Origin: Straminergon stramineum
Taxonomy: Eukaryota > Streptophyta > Bryopsida > Hypnales > Calliergonaceae
NCBI GenBank assembly: GCA_963920665.1
Contig: OY987267.1
Location: 16,802,001-16,866,000, forward strand
Direction: 5' to 3'
DNA: 64,000 bases
This document shows, piece by piece, positions 34,211-46,189 of the stretch (its first letter is position 1; every line of letters starts with the position of its first letter). Position numbers and translations under genes: made by a program. Below the pieces are notes generated by a model that was not told where the DNA came from, did no database searches, and saw only the letters and a program-made list of their open reading frames with translations.

Positions 34211-35154
34211 GGTGAAAGCCGATGAAGGCTAGTAGGGGGCGAAAGCCCCCTTCAATTAAAAGGAACAAACAGGAATTACAAAAAGATGAGAGGCACTTTG
34301 AAGTGCCAAATCCCATCCCTAGTGGAGTAGAACAACGAAGCCCATTCTGTGTTGAAGGTATCTTCTAAACTAGTCAAGGTTTCTTTTTCCTTAATAACAA
34401 CATGAATATGTTTCCAAATAGCCATTCTTGCATGAAGAGTGGAAGTCCAAGTAGATCCTAGGATCCTTTTGAGACTAACATCTTGATCACTAAATTTTTT
34501 GTTACATCTATCAGTCCAAATGTGCCATAGAAGGAAACTATGCATGATGTCCCACAGTTGAAACTTATAGACAAACTTTCCTGGTGTTCCAGTAATGGAA
34601 GATGTAATGAAGCCTAATAGATCAGTGTGAAGTGAATCAACTTTAGGAACATTAAAGTTATCTGCTAAAACATTAAATTTACTCCACAAGTCTCGGGTGC
34701 AATTGCAATCCCAAAACAGATGTGGGGTAGTTTCAATTGGATTGGGGCACATAGAACAACTTACATCCAATCCTTGTATCTACCATGAAAGCCATTCTCC
34801 TGTGACTATTCCTCGATTGAGTATTTGCCACATAAAGGTTGCTTGTTTCTTGGGTCTCGAATTATGCCAAATCAGATTATGTACAAACTTGATCTCATTC
34901 TCCGTATATCCTTGATTCATCAATTCTTGAACTACAATGGAACATACTGCTTTTTTCTTAAGGCTGTGAGTGTAACCCCTCTTTGCGGTGTAACTGTAGA
35001 AGGGGGGGTCTTTGAACCTATCTGTCTTCTTCCAAAACCATTCTCTAGGGTCCCACTTAAGGTTTTCTACTAATACTTCTTGTTGGATCCAAACTGATCC
35101 TGGGTGATCTGGAATCTCTTTTGGATTACAACTTTGAAATGATTTAGAGATTGC
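34211..35154 (-). mobile_element. 5'-truncated LINE fragment with zf-RVT domain
   Basis: ATTGGTGTTTCCTTTCT occurs at 34194-34210 and 35155-35171, a perfect 17-bp target duplication around 944 bp. The minus strand encodes the C-terminal part of a plant LINE reverse-transcriptase polyprotein: FYSYTAKRGY, NLIWHNSRPKKQATFMWQIL, NRGIVTGEWLSW, then one in-frame TAG, then the zinc-binding CSMC...HLFWDCNC...DLWSKF region continuing to a stop at 34276. The reading frame is otherwise open for about 290 codons. No A tail is evident at the 3' end. A dead-on-arrival insertion by target-primed reverse transcription is inferred. Confidence 0.88.
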
Positions 35155-35929
35155 ATTGGTGTTTCCTTTCTACTTGCTTCTTCTTCTAAACTGGCTTACC
35201 TGGAGCAATAAAATGAAAAGCTGCAAGAAAAAACTTTTACTTTTCTTTCGACTGTGGCAACGGCACTGGGCATACTGGTCATTGTGAAAAATTAGATCCC
35301 CGCGAAGTTACTAGAAAACTCGGTCTCCAAGAAAAAATAACCAAAATTTAGGTCAAGAATCCAGTGCAGGCCTACTCGAAATCCATTTTGTACCCGAGGG
35401 TACTTTGGTCCTTTAATGGATAAAAGCGTACAACTTTTTTTATTTATTTTTTGGCACAAATGATAAAGCGTAAAACTTTGTAATACAGGTGATGAAAGAA
35501 CACAATGATGCATTGTGGACCAAAGTAAGAAGGACCTGAATGCTCGGAGATTGATCGTTGCAACATCTACACCAGCTAAATTTCTCTCCTGTTAAAAATG
35601 GTACCCTACAACTGCAATTCTATTGTATGGACTAGATTTTCAGAAACCACGGCAGAAGTAAACCTCGTCAGAAAACGAAATGAATACACACACTGATACA
35701 TGACAAGCCCAAAGCTGCCACTGACTAGCATTTTGACATTTTCTTCACTCAGCCGAAAGCATTCAACATTGTAAAACAGGAGATGCAAGAGCACACAAAT
35801 GATACATTGTGGACCAAAGTAAGAACGAACTGAATGCTCAGAGATTGATCATTACAAAACATATATACCATCTAAATTTTTATCCTGCTAAACTTACAAA
35901 TTCTACACCTGCAGATCTAGTGTACGGAG

Positions 35930-37245
35930 CTAGCGTCTCTTCAAGTCGAGCGTCAAAGGCTTGGCCCCGCTCCGCCGCTTCCACAGCAACACTTCTTCAC
36001 TGGCACTAGTTCTCGCATTCGCCATCGCCACCGGCGGTCTCATACCAAGTTTGTGCATCCCCCTGTATGTCTTGGTTTGGCAAGCTCTGGAATCAGCATC
36101 ATCTTCTTCTTCCTCTTCACGAGCCTCACACTCCAGCTGCATCATCAGAAGCGACTTGGCCAGGATGGTGCCTGTCTGCTCGGCTCTCACTTGGGGAGCT
36201 GAAGTTGTGCTGGAGCTGAATCTGTTGAGGTCAACGTGAAACTCGCTGTCGTTGCGTGGTGGGGGAGCTGGTTGGCTGCTGGGGTTCACGGTGCCTCGGG
36301 CGCCCAGAATCTGTCGCCACTTGGAAGGGCGTGGGGAGGATGACTCGGGGGCTAGCTTGTCGCGCTTGGATTTCAGGGTGCGGAGGTCGGGGGTTTTGGG
36401 TGGGGTTTTCGGGGGAGTTTTCGGGGGAGTTTTGGGAGGAGTTTTGGGGGGAGTTTTGGGGGGAGTTCGGAGCTTGTCCTTCTTCACCTGCGACACGGGT
36501 TCGGATGAATGTTCATGTTAGTTTCTCATTTGGCTTGCAATTTGGGTCAGAGCTATCAGAGTGTTTTTTAACGCAATGGATTTGATAAAGGTCAAGAGGA
36601 TATGGAAGCTGGAAAAATCCTATCTAAGATGTTGAGGAACCCTAGTGTTTCTCAAAGAAAGTAGAGGTCAATGAGATCAACCCTATTTTGTATAAGAATT
36701 ATTAGACCCTAAGCGGGACAGCCTGCACTGCTTTTCAAGACCTACTACAAACTCTACTCGCTCCACTCCGTAGCGTTCAAAATTATGAGCATGTTCCAAA
36801 AGCACCCGAAACTGAGACCAGAGGGTCACTGAAAGTCCCCCTGATATGGGATTTTGCAGAGGACGAACCTACAATACACTGGGTTCCTCATTCGGGTCCA
36901 CTACTATAGTGCAAACTAGCGATTCCCTTCTCTGAATTTATGGGCAAAACGCCATGAACAGGGGGAACACGGTAAAGTGTTACTTGATGGCAAAGTACAA
37001 ACTTTAATTGGTTATGTTTAGAGCGATTTGCAAGAGATTGAAAGCCCGTCTAGCTGCCTGTCAAGACCAAAGCGGAAGCAATCGATTGCAGGTACCTGTC
37101 CAATGCAAGTGACCACCGGCGACGTGGGGTCATCGTCGCTATCATGGTCGCCAACCGCTCCGTCCAGGAACGCCGTGCGTGGCAGCGAGTTCACCGGTTG
37201 CACAACCGATGCACCCTGTCTCTGCGACCCTGTCACGGTTACCAT
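35930..37245 (-). CDS. Two-exon protein with DPTSPxVxCIGQ motif and TPPK repeats
   Basis: Exon 1 (37245-37096) starts at an ATG after an in-frame upstream stop and encodes 50 residues ending DDDPTSPVVTCIGQ; its donor is CAG|GTACCT. Exon 2 (36487-35930) follows acceptor GTCGCAG in phase 0 and begins VKKDKLR. The protein is 235 residues. The (D/E)PTSPxVxCxGQ(V/I)(K/R) motif is known from a plant family that includes syringolide-induced protein 14-1-1-like proteins of unknown biochemical function. Next come six perfect TPPK units, a Lys/Ser/Pro-rich stretch, an acidic EEEEEDD run, and a basic C-terminal region with LWKRRS...PLTLDLKRR that also resembles that family. A nuclear, phosphorylation-regulated protein is plausible (inference). 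A long upstream open frame (37686-37279) suggests uORFs in the 5' leader. Confidence 0.72.
36395..36466 (-). repeat. 12-bp coding repeat (TPPK x6)
   Basis: Six consecutive TPPK tetrapeptides, encoded by a 12-bp unit (minus strand ACTCCCCCCAAA-like). Each Thr-Pro is a possible proline-directed kinase site. Confidence 0.9.
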
Positions 37246-37249
37246 AGCC

Positions 37250-39390
37250 GGATGCACAATCTGCACAGCCACGGTCCGTCACAAAGTGCACACCAATTTA
37301 CCTTTCAAGTCCCTTAACAGTATTTCCAAATGCAAACATTTGCAAAACAACAGCAAGAGGAATAGACGAGCGCGGACCAGATTAATGGCGCCAGCTCGAA
37401 AGCACGCAAGCATGTGAGCCCCGCCACTGGAGCAGTTCACCGAAGCTCGCTCTCTCCCTCTCGCACCTTCATACTCGCCCTTCCCTTTCCTGCCACTCTC
37501 CGTGTACGCAAAATTGCTATTAGCTTCGACATTGTCGTAGGAAGTGCCCGGCATCTGGTCCATCTCGTCTTCCGTCCATGCATCCCGGTGGCCGTGGTCC
37601 AACGTCTCCGCGGGGAGCAAACAAGCGAAGCTCCACAGCCCCATCCTCGTCATGGCTAGTATCTGTCTGTCCCCCTCCTCAATCACAAATTCTGCAACTA
37701 TCTATCCGCTCTGATATGAACAAACCCAACCCTGCCACGGATTTTCAATCTTTTCCCAAGCACTTACACCATCGTTCACCATTCGGGCATGGCGCCATGT
37801 GCGAGCTAGCAACCTTGGTATTCTATTCTAAAATTGTGAACCCCAACGTACCAGTGACAGAAACACATGAGTGCAATGAACACCATGACCGACCCCACCT
37901 AGCTAGTTCGCATTAACCAATTCCGTCAACAACGAAGACGACATCTGGGTCTAGAAAACAGAAAAAAAACTATCTTCCTCTCCCGTCACTGCCACCATGG
38001 AGTTCTACAGTAACGCAACGGAATGCTTGCTTTACAGAAAGATCAACATTCAAGAGACAGTAGCTTGATCGCAACCTGGACGCAATGGAAACTTTTTGGC
38101 TTCTTCCGGAACACGCTTGCGAACAAGGACCAGAGCTAACGAACAAAGGTAGTCAGTATGGGAGTGATGATGAGCTGGTGCAACTGGAGCCTTGCACATG
38201 GGGGGGCAAGCTAGCAAGCCTTGCACTGAGTAGTACTAGTTTCAGTACTGCCATGCTAATACTCATCACCACTGGTGCTGGCTGCTGCAAAAACCACCGT
38301 GACCTCTGCTGATTTCCTGCACATGGCGCCATGGCGGTGGATGCGTAGATCCACGGTCAAGGCCTCAACATGGGGATTTTCAAGGGCGGTCAAAGCAAGC
38401 ACGCGGGAAGTGCAAGCTCACAGCATGTAATGCTTTGGAATTGGCATATTTCAGGAGCTTCTTTGCGTAGGATTTGAGGCATTTGACCGAGGCTTTCTGT
38501 AATCACGCTTTGAGGTGGCAGATTATATGGTTAAGCAAAGGGACTCAGTCTGGGAGGGGGGCACTTGCTGCGGCATACACGCTTGGGAGGTTTTTCAGGT
38601 GCAGTGAAGGCACGGAGTCCCAAGGGTGTGCAGACTGGGGACTGCTAAGTAGGATTAACTTAAGCAGGAGGCGATTTGCGTTAATATTTGCCTGGGGTTC
38701 ACATGAGTTTGCGGCACAGGTTTCGACAGGAAGGTGCCGAAGGGCACTTGGTTTTATGGATGACTATGTAGCATTAATTTTTCACCTTTGGTGTTCTTAC
38801 CAAAAATTAATCAATTGGGTTCTCCCGTTTTCGAAGACAGCGCACAAATGAACACTGCTCTTGGGAAACGAAGAAACTAATTAATTTTTCTGTGCTTTTA
38901 TAAATGCAAAATTGCTAGAGAAGAAATTCATTCAGTCGAGAAGAGAGTACACTGAGAAATTTTCTCACTCAACCATTTCCTCAAACAAAATACATTGCTC
39001 AAAAAAGATCCCTGTGACTCTTTGAGGTGACAGGCAAACAGAAGTCCTCACAAGGTACAGTACTGAGGAAGCGCGGTCAAACCATAAAGTGTTTGATTTT
39101 TGAGATCCTAGGGTCAAGTTAAGATAATCTAGTCAATGCAATAAACTCAAATCATGGGAAGCAAGGATATTTGGGATGGTTAAATTAGAAAAGAATGAGA
39201 TTTTGAATTGACCGGTAGTCAACAAGTGATACCAAAATTAACCTATTAACCTATTACTGCATGAATTAAGTTCAGGAAACATTGTCACGAAGCAATTAAT
39301 TAGTGGAACTTTCTAATCTGGGAAGACAGTTGATTCACTTGACTGAGAGAATTGGCTTAAGTTATTGGCTATTTAGCTGTCAATCATCTC
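37250..39390. other. Upstream region of the DPTSP-motif gene
   Basis: GC-richer and single-copy looking down to about 38870, so likely promoter and 5' UTR of the minus-strand gene. Open frames on the plus strand (38085-38312, 38474-38851) have no recognisable motif. Beyond 38870 the sequence becomes AT-rich spacer. Confidence 0.45.
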
Positions 39391-39413
39391 AATTCAAAGA
39401 ATATTTGCAATTT

Positions 39414-39499
39414 TTTTTGGAACATATGAAACGGAATTTCATTACCAAATAAAATATACAAGACCGCCAGCCACTTGTGGGCTGGCGGGGAACGACAAG
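39414..39499 (-). mobile_element. Tiny retroposon (86 bp) with 15-bp target duplication
   Basis: GAATATTTGCAATTT is present at 39399-39413 and 39500-39514. The insert, read on the minus strand, has a CCGCCAGCC...GGCTGGCGG hairpin, then TCTTGTATATTTTA, AATGAAATTCCGTTTCATAT and an A tail that merges with the duplication. This is the same 3' tail family as 23976-24080. Confidence 0.85.
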
Positions 39500-39930
39500 G
39501 AATATTTGCAATTTGAAAGCGTTCCTGACCAGTTGTTGGTTGAATACTGTAGTACATTTGACAAATTACTTTGGCCCATAGTCTTCAAGTTAAATGGTTG
39601 GACTGGTTTTATCAGGATGATCACCTATTTCCGACAACTTAAGCAATTCAGCCTACATGCGGGATGGGAAAAGTTCAGGAAAAAATTCCCCCGTGTAGAG
39701 AAATAGATTTCAGAAGGATTTCATAATTTTCTAAATTTTTTCCCTTAAAACCAAAATTATCATGAATTTTTTTTGTGAAGATTCTATCTATCCCATTCTC
39801 GATATGTAGGCAAACCTATTTCCAACCATAGGATGGTTCCAAAATCAATGTAAGGCGTCCAATGTACATGTTGTGATCATGTAAGCTTTCAATGTACACC
39901 TCCCATACATTATGTTCAATCCTAAACAAC

Positions 39931-40260
39931 TTGGATTGACATGAAAATTTTACCACAATAACTAGAAATCAAGAGGAACAAAACCCAACAAATTTTATTG
40001 AAAAAAAACATTTTCTGAAAAAGTTACAAGCCCCTGAAGTTGCAGCCATCAGAATGCAATGTGGTGAACTCAAATTGAACCTGTGAACTTCGAAGGGCTC
40101 TCAAAAACTCAATACATCTTGGATTGATCTAGAAAATTTTACCAGTGAAACTAGACTAATATGCCCAACTTTTCCAACAAGTTTTTATTGAATTCAAACA
40201 TCGGATGCAAAAGTAACAGCAGTTTGAAATTAACTGCTAACACTGTGAGGACACTTTTTG
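39931..40260 (+). repeat. Two-copy tandem duplication, 188-bp period
   Basis: TTGGATTGACATGAAAATTT then TACCA at 39931 recurs as TTGGATTGATCTAGAAAATT at 40119, followed in both by related CAACAAxTTTTATTGAA and AAAAGTTAC/AAAAGTAAC blocks. No function is apparent. Confidence 0.6.
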
Positions 40261-40704
40261 TCCCCTCCAGTGATGAGGGGTCAATATTACTCTCGATTTC
40301 TTTTTAGGGTTTGTCAACCCTTTCTTTCCCAAGCTTATGTTACATTAACTTCTCTATTTCGATATCCTAATTCACTCTTGAGGAGAATGTAAATACTCCG
40401 TACTGTGCACCAGTGAGCTTTCAATGCTCAAAACTTTTTACAATTTTCTTCCAAGTATGCTGACATACCTTTCAAGTACAGTACTAGATGGTACGCAGTA
40501 CTTTCAAAAGCGTGTGTGGCATGTAGCTACAATACATATTTCACATTTGTGTCTTGTAATAAGGATATCCACACTCAAGCATAAAATGTATGGTTGGAGG
40601 CCTAGGTAAAGTTTTGAGTAGTATTTTTGAGATCGTGACAGACTTCAACCCTGTCACGCTCTCACAACAACCACAATCAACTGGAAAGTATGGCTTTTGA
40701 AGGG

Positions 40705-40965
40705 TCAGTGACTTGGGCACACCCCAAACCGCCACTTTTTGCTATGTGCATATTTGCTATTATTGATTTCCATTGATTTTCTTGTTGGCAAGTGAAAGGA
40801 GGTTCCAACACACCAAAGAATGCGACATTTGGATCTTGTATGTAAAAGTTATGAAGGATCAAATTTTTTTTTGATAGAGATTCTGAAATTGTTTCTTCCA
40901 CACAGCTACATATTGATTTTGGAGATGTACAAAGAGTGATGATGGCGGTTCTAGGTCAGTGGTGC
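40705..40965 (+). repeat. Dispersed repeat family B copy
   Basis: Contains GCCACTTTTTGCTA, TTGTTGGCAAGTGAAAGGAGG, CACCAAAGAATG, CATTTGGATCTTGTATG and ATTGATTTTGGAGATGTAC, shared with 57190-57480 (minus), 57890-58060 (plus) and 19795-19990 (minus). The element type is unknown. Confidence 0.6.
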
Positions 40966-41419
40966 ATTTGAGGGACCTATTCTATCATAAAAGTCATACA
41001 TTGATCACACGGCATATGTTGTGGGTGTTTAGTATTCAATTTCCATAGGTTTAAAATTAATCACTTGTGAAAATCTAGCAAATGAGTAAGGAAATGACCC
41101 ATGAAAAGATCCACATGATCAATTAGACCAATTGAGGTTTTTTTAATGGTAGTGTCTCTAGTCTCCATAAACTACGTTTTCATTAATGAATGTTGTTATC
41201 CATACTTAGATATAAGATGCTCATAAACTTCAACCTTTTGAATTTTCAATGAGATCATGCAAAAGTATGATATTAAATTTTGAAAATTATAATTATAATT
41301 TCACCCCTTATAATTACTACTAATGTACCATGTGTTGTTGCCACAATAAAAATAAAAATAAAAATATTTTTCTAATTTTGTATTTATAAAAACTTCACAA
41401 AATTCAATAATTGTCACAT

Positions 41420-41560
41420 TGTAGGTCTAAACGCCATGAAACAAAGCTTATGCACCTCTCTTGGCCAAGGAATTTTTGAAGGCACCAAGAACTCAGCCAT
41501 GGGACTAACAATTTGGGAGATCTCAACATAACAAAAAAACAACCTAACTTAAGATATGGA
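41420..41560 (-). repeat. Dispersed repeat family C, copy 3 (inverted)
   Basis: Reverse complement of the family C pattern, from ATTGTAGGTCTAAACGCCAT to AAAAAAACAACCTAAC. Confidence 0.55.
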
Positions 41561-43783
41561 TGGTTTGCAACAATTTGTATTACATTGTGAAATCCTTAGT
41601 AAATGTTCAAGATCCTAATCCCTATCCTTTTCAAGAAAATAATATTCATTATTGATTCATCAATTTATAACTTGAAAAACAAAATAAGAAATTTAAATTA
41701 AATGGTATTTTAAAATAATTCCATAAAAAAAGGTTTAGACTTTGGATACAAGTATGTTAAAAAAAAAGAGAACAAAGACACTAATACTTCATCACTAATT
41801 CAAATATATGTTGACATTAGTGCAACTACAATAGAGAGTGAATCCTATACATAAGCGTACATGTTCAAGTAGAACAAAGCAATCATATGCAATCACTATG
41901 GCAACCAATCTTACTACCAAATTACTTACTGTGATAATAACTCAAAATGATTATATACTTATTACCATGAATTTTTTCCATAACAAAAATTAAAATTCAA
42001 CAAACAAATTTAGACTCAATTAATCAACATACTCCATAGCATATTTTAGACCTTACAAAATATTTTTCTAAGTAGAAACTTGAAAATCTACACTATGCAA
42101 ATGATGAGAATTGATACAAGAATCTACAAAAAATTAGAGTGATGAAACACTCAAGATTAATTATGTTGGACACATGTTGCATTCATGGTTTATTCAGAAT
42201 TTGAACACATGATCCTTTAGGGATTAAGATGGAAATTATATTTTGAAAGTTAAAGAACTTTTTATTTTCCAACTCAAAGTTCAAAATCATAGTTCATTTA
42301 ATTTCTCTAAATGTAACCATGATGATGATGACAACTCCCATTATAGCTTGATTTGGGACAAATGATCTTCATTTTTGCAAGTTTTTCTTTTATATCCATC
42401 CCTAGATGAATTCATTTTAGATCCTTATCCTAAACTATAAAGCAACAAGTGACCTTGCTCATCACATTACTTGAAGAATGGATAGACATCATTTTTCAAC
42501 ATATATGGATGTACTTCATCCATTTCTTGTAGCTTCCAAAATAAACTCTTGAAGACATTTATAATCCATCCAATAAATGTCATGATTCCTACAGCATCTT
42601 GAAGGGGCCATCTTTAAGCTCATTTTGTTGTTTGGAAGATTAAAAATGAGAAATAATTTTTGTGGTTTGAACTCCAAAATATTTTCTTACAACTTGACAA
42701 AAATGTAATTTTACTATTTTACAATTCCACCAAATGCTACTATTCATCTCAAAGTATCACATAGACATTATCAATGATACAATACTTATTGTTTTTTTCT
42801 CTCTAGAAGACTTAGCACTAGTAGGAAGTTAAATTAGTGAGTTGCATAGGTGGGGCTTAAAAGTGAACCACTCTCCAAATCTAAGAGACAATTTTTTGCT
42901 TAGATAAACTTTTAGCAAACCACTAGAGAATATGTAGTGATTTTTTTCTTACTAAAGTTTTGCGAAAATCTTTCATAGTTGGGAGGATGACTATCATTTT
43001 AGTAGAAAAAAATAAAAACAAATTCAATGAAGTGGATAGAGATGTCTCTAAAAAATGTAAAGTTTACTAATTTTTTGATAAAGATTATTAATTCTAAGTT
43101 ATATTATAGATGAGTGTACCTAAATGATGGATGCTTGAATACAATAGGATGATGTGTTTGACCTCCTTGCATTTTATGGTACATATTGTGCCATTACTAA
43201 GGAAAAAATCATTGTTGGAGATGTCTTAAGGGTCAACTACCCCCCAAAGAAGGTCTCCTCAACAATGCCTTTGCACTTCTCAAAGCAAACTTCCATGATG
43301 TGGTGAAAGCAAAATTGAAGTTATGAGTTTTTTAAAGTCGAAATTGCCTTTGTCTAGTTTCACAATGCTTTCACTTCTCTATGATTAGGAAAAAACCACA
43401 TTTTAAAAGTAGCTTTGCCTTAGTTGTTTAAAACAAAGAAACCAAAAGTTCAAGTCCAATGTTAAAAAGAGTTTTTGAGAAGTTGGAAACTCACAACCCC
43501 TTCTTTTCACAAGCCTCCTCCAAAAACATTGTTTGCCAACAATTCCAATTCTTCTTTTGCAAATTTGTCTTCCAACAAAGGTAACTACACCTAAAATCAC
43601 CTAAATAAGCAATTCAATATGGTTTATATTACTATTTGGAAAAAAAATTGTGGGATCTTATACATAGTCAAAAGAAGATTATAGATTCTCTTAGAATATT
43701 TTTTTTAACACTATACAAATAAACTACAAACTTTCAAAGTGCTAAAAATCAGTGTTTTAAAAACCAACCTTAGACTCTCATGA
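41561..43783. other. Intergenic spacer
   Basis: AT-rich with many stops in all frames. I see no gene, RNA or bounded repeat. Confidence 0.5.
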
Positions 43784-44130
43784 ATCATTAGATGTTTTCT
43801 TAGGCCTTTAGAAGATTGTTTCATGTTTGTTTCCTACTCTAGGAACCAACCAATATTTTTGAGAATATTTAAATAATAAAAAATGGAATTTTTAAAAGTT
43901 GGAAATTTTAATTTTTTAGAAATTAACTAAATTATGGAAAAGCTATAAAAATTATTTTAAAATTATTCATTTTTCATAAAATTACTCATTTTTAATGAAA
44001 TATTATCAAACATGGCCAAACTTCAATCACATTAGACTGCTAATGAGGCATAGTTCCCAGAGTTCCCCATAGTCCAAGAATGCAAGGGAACTTATAGTTT
44101 TGTTTAGCACCTCAATTTCATCTAATGAAT
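43784..44130. mobile_element. Family D element, copy 2
   Basis: The left end has TCATTAGATGTTTTCTTAGG and the right end, inward, TCATTAGATGAAATTGAGG; internal AGACTGCTAATGAGGC and AGTTCCCCATAGTCC match 25685-26265. An outer inverted pair, GGTAACTACACCTAAAA (about 43579) and TTTTAGGTGTAGTTAC (about 44168), may mark a larger host element; GGTAACTACACCTAA also occurs at about 22531. Confidence 0.5.
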
Positions 44131-44189
44131 GGGAGTATATTTTTGGCAAGAATCTATAGGGGATGTTTTTAGGTGTAGTTACTTAATTA

Positions 44190-46180
44190 CACATTTCTAA
44201 GTAGAGAGGATTATTATGCAAAGGTTGGCCAATTCTAGGTGCATGACAGTTTATCTTTGGTGTCATTATACTATGGTAATGATGAGACCCCAAACCAAGA
44301 TAAACAATGCATAAGACATGTATCTTCATCCTTATTGAGCCATGATTGATGCTCTTCACCAATTTTTGTTTAGAATCTCTAATTAGTTCATTATTAGCTA
44401 TTGTCATAGAGTCTACCTTAGAAAGAAAGCATCAAAGATAGCACCTACTACCTAAGCCCTCATAGCCTAGATAGTAGAACTATCCCCAATAGATTCTTCA
44501 TTCATGGTGGTTATATGACTAGAGTTACTCTTCTTCTTCTTCTTTCATTATCTTATGCCTTCAAAAAAATAACCTATTGGAGTGTAAAAATAGGGGATCC
44601 AAAACCAAACAAAAGCTTAGTAGAATCAACAATCAACCAATGCACAAAATTAAAAAGTGGATGTATAGTTATTGCTTTCATAAAATTGTTAGATTTTAGC
44701 TACTTGCAATTTTGAATCTAAGAACCACATTTGGTTTGTTGGAGGTAGATATGTTTTTGGATAAGGTAGGTATTGCTTTAGGGTTGGTCGTGGGGGCAAA
44801 CCCTTTCTTCGTTGTCCATGTCTAGATACACTTGGAATCCTACTCTTGCTTGTTAACTTGCCACTAATATGCTATTTTTACTTATTGTTGCTCCAACACT
44901 CTCATTGGCCGTTGTTCTAGTGCTCTTGCTTAATTGTTCTGCATGCCACCTTGTTACCCCACCTCCACCTCCTTTGTATCTTCACTCCCTATGTCAACTC
45001 TTTGTTGGTGTGTTGTTCCTACCTTGCCATCGAGCATTCCAGCTTCTTATAGCCTATCCAATCTTGCTACAATGTTACATCTTGCCTACTCTTATTAACT
45101 TGTTCATTGTCATTGTTGCTTTTAGAACAAAGACCTCTCTTCCAAGCCCACAATGAAGACTTCCCCCTTTTTTCATTTTTAGTTTGGTGTTTGTGGGCAT
45201 ATTTTAAATGGGAAGATGGTAGTGCTCTATGCTTTATATCCACTTTAGAATTGGGGGTAGTAGAAAGATTGTAGGCTTAGAAATTGCTACACCTTGAGCA
45301 CTTCTACACCCTCCCCACCTCGTTCCACTTCACTTAATGATATTTAAAAGGCCAATTTGGAATGGAAGTATATTTGATTTGATTTATTAGATTAGGTAGA
45401 ATTTAAGATGGAGTTGGGGAGGATTTTTTGTACAATTTTCAAAGAGGGAAGTGACAAGTACGCTTATACTAATGAAGGTCAAAGAATATTATAATTTTAG
45501 TCTTGCAAGACTATGCAAACTATAGAACATAGGAAACCTTCATGGACAAGATATGGTGGTCAAAAATTTGTGCACCTTTTTTTATTGTGTATTTACAGAT
45601 CGTCATATACAATACATCATGTAGCTACAATTGTTATCAAAACATCCATCAAAATCAACACAAGAAAGTGTCTAAAACACTCTCTCAAGGAATGACATAA
45701 ACATTTGCACTCATGATTTAAGCTATCTCTCACACCATAAAAGAAGAATCCAAGAGAAGAAGCGTTAAGAAAAACTCAAAGCTTTATTCAAAGGCTAATC
45801 ACTAAAGCCAAGCAAACCCTCATAACAAGAGCTCTTTCTCTCTCTCTCTCTCAACACTCATAAGAGTTGACTTGATAAGAATGACCAGTCAAGGAAGCTT
45901 CAAAGTCTAAGTACCCCAAACCCTAGTTGACAAGAAAAAGGAGTCAACTTCTACATTAGGTTCCTAAATGACCTGGGACTCCCTAAAACCACAACATGGG
46001 CTAAAGAAACTATTCTAGCCTTGTAAATAACACATTGTGACATGCTTAATCATTAGATGCCATGTCACTTGAAAAGTTGTTGCAATAGCTAAGATGAAGA
46101 TGTCATATCCCTTTTTAGGGTTGTCTACTCGATGAGCAAGGAATGCACATCTTTCCAATAATATTCAAGTTCGTGCTATC
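44190..46180. other. Intergenic spacer with (CT)n
   Basis: No gene recognised. A (CT)n microsatellite lies at about 45832-45852. The hydrophobic plus-strand open frame at 44869-45156 is low-complexity and shows no family motif. Confidence 0.45.
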
Positions 46181-46189
46181 TTTTTCTAT

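Noticed and set aside
37279..37686. 135-codon minus-strand open frame upstream of the DPTSP gene
   Set aside because: No recognisable motif and it ends just before the main ATG; treated as 5' leader with uORFs.
44869..45156. Hydrophobic 95-codon plus-strand frame, possible membrane protein
   Set aside because: Low complexity, no family resemblance, no splice or promoter context.
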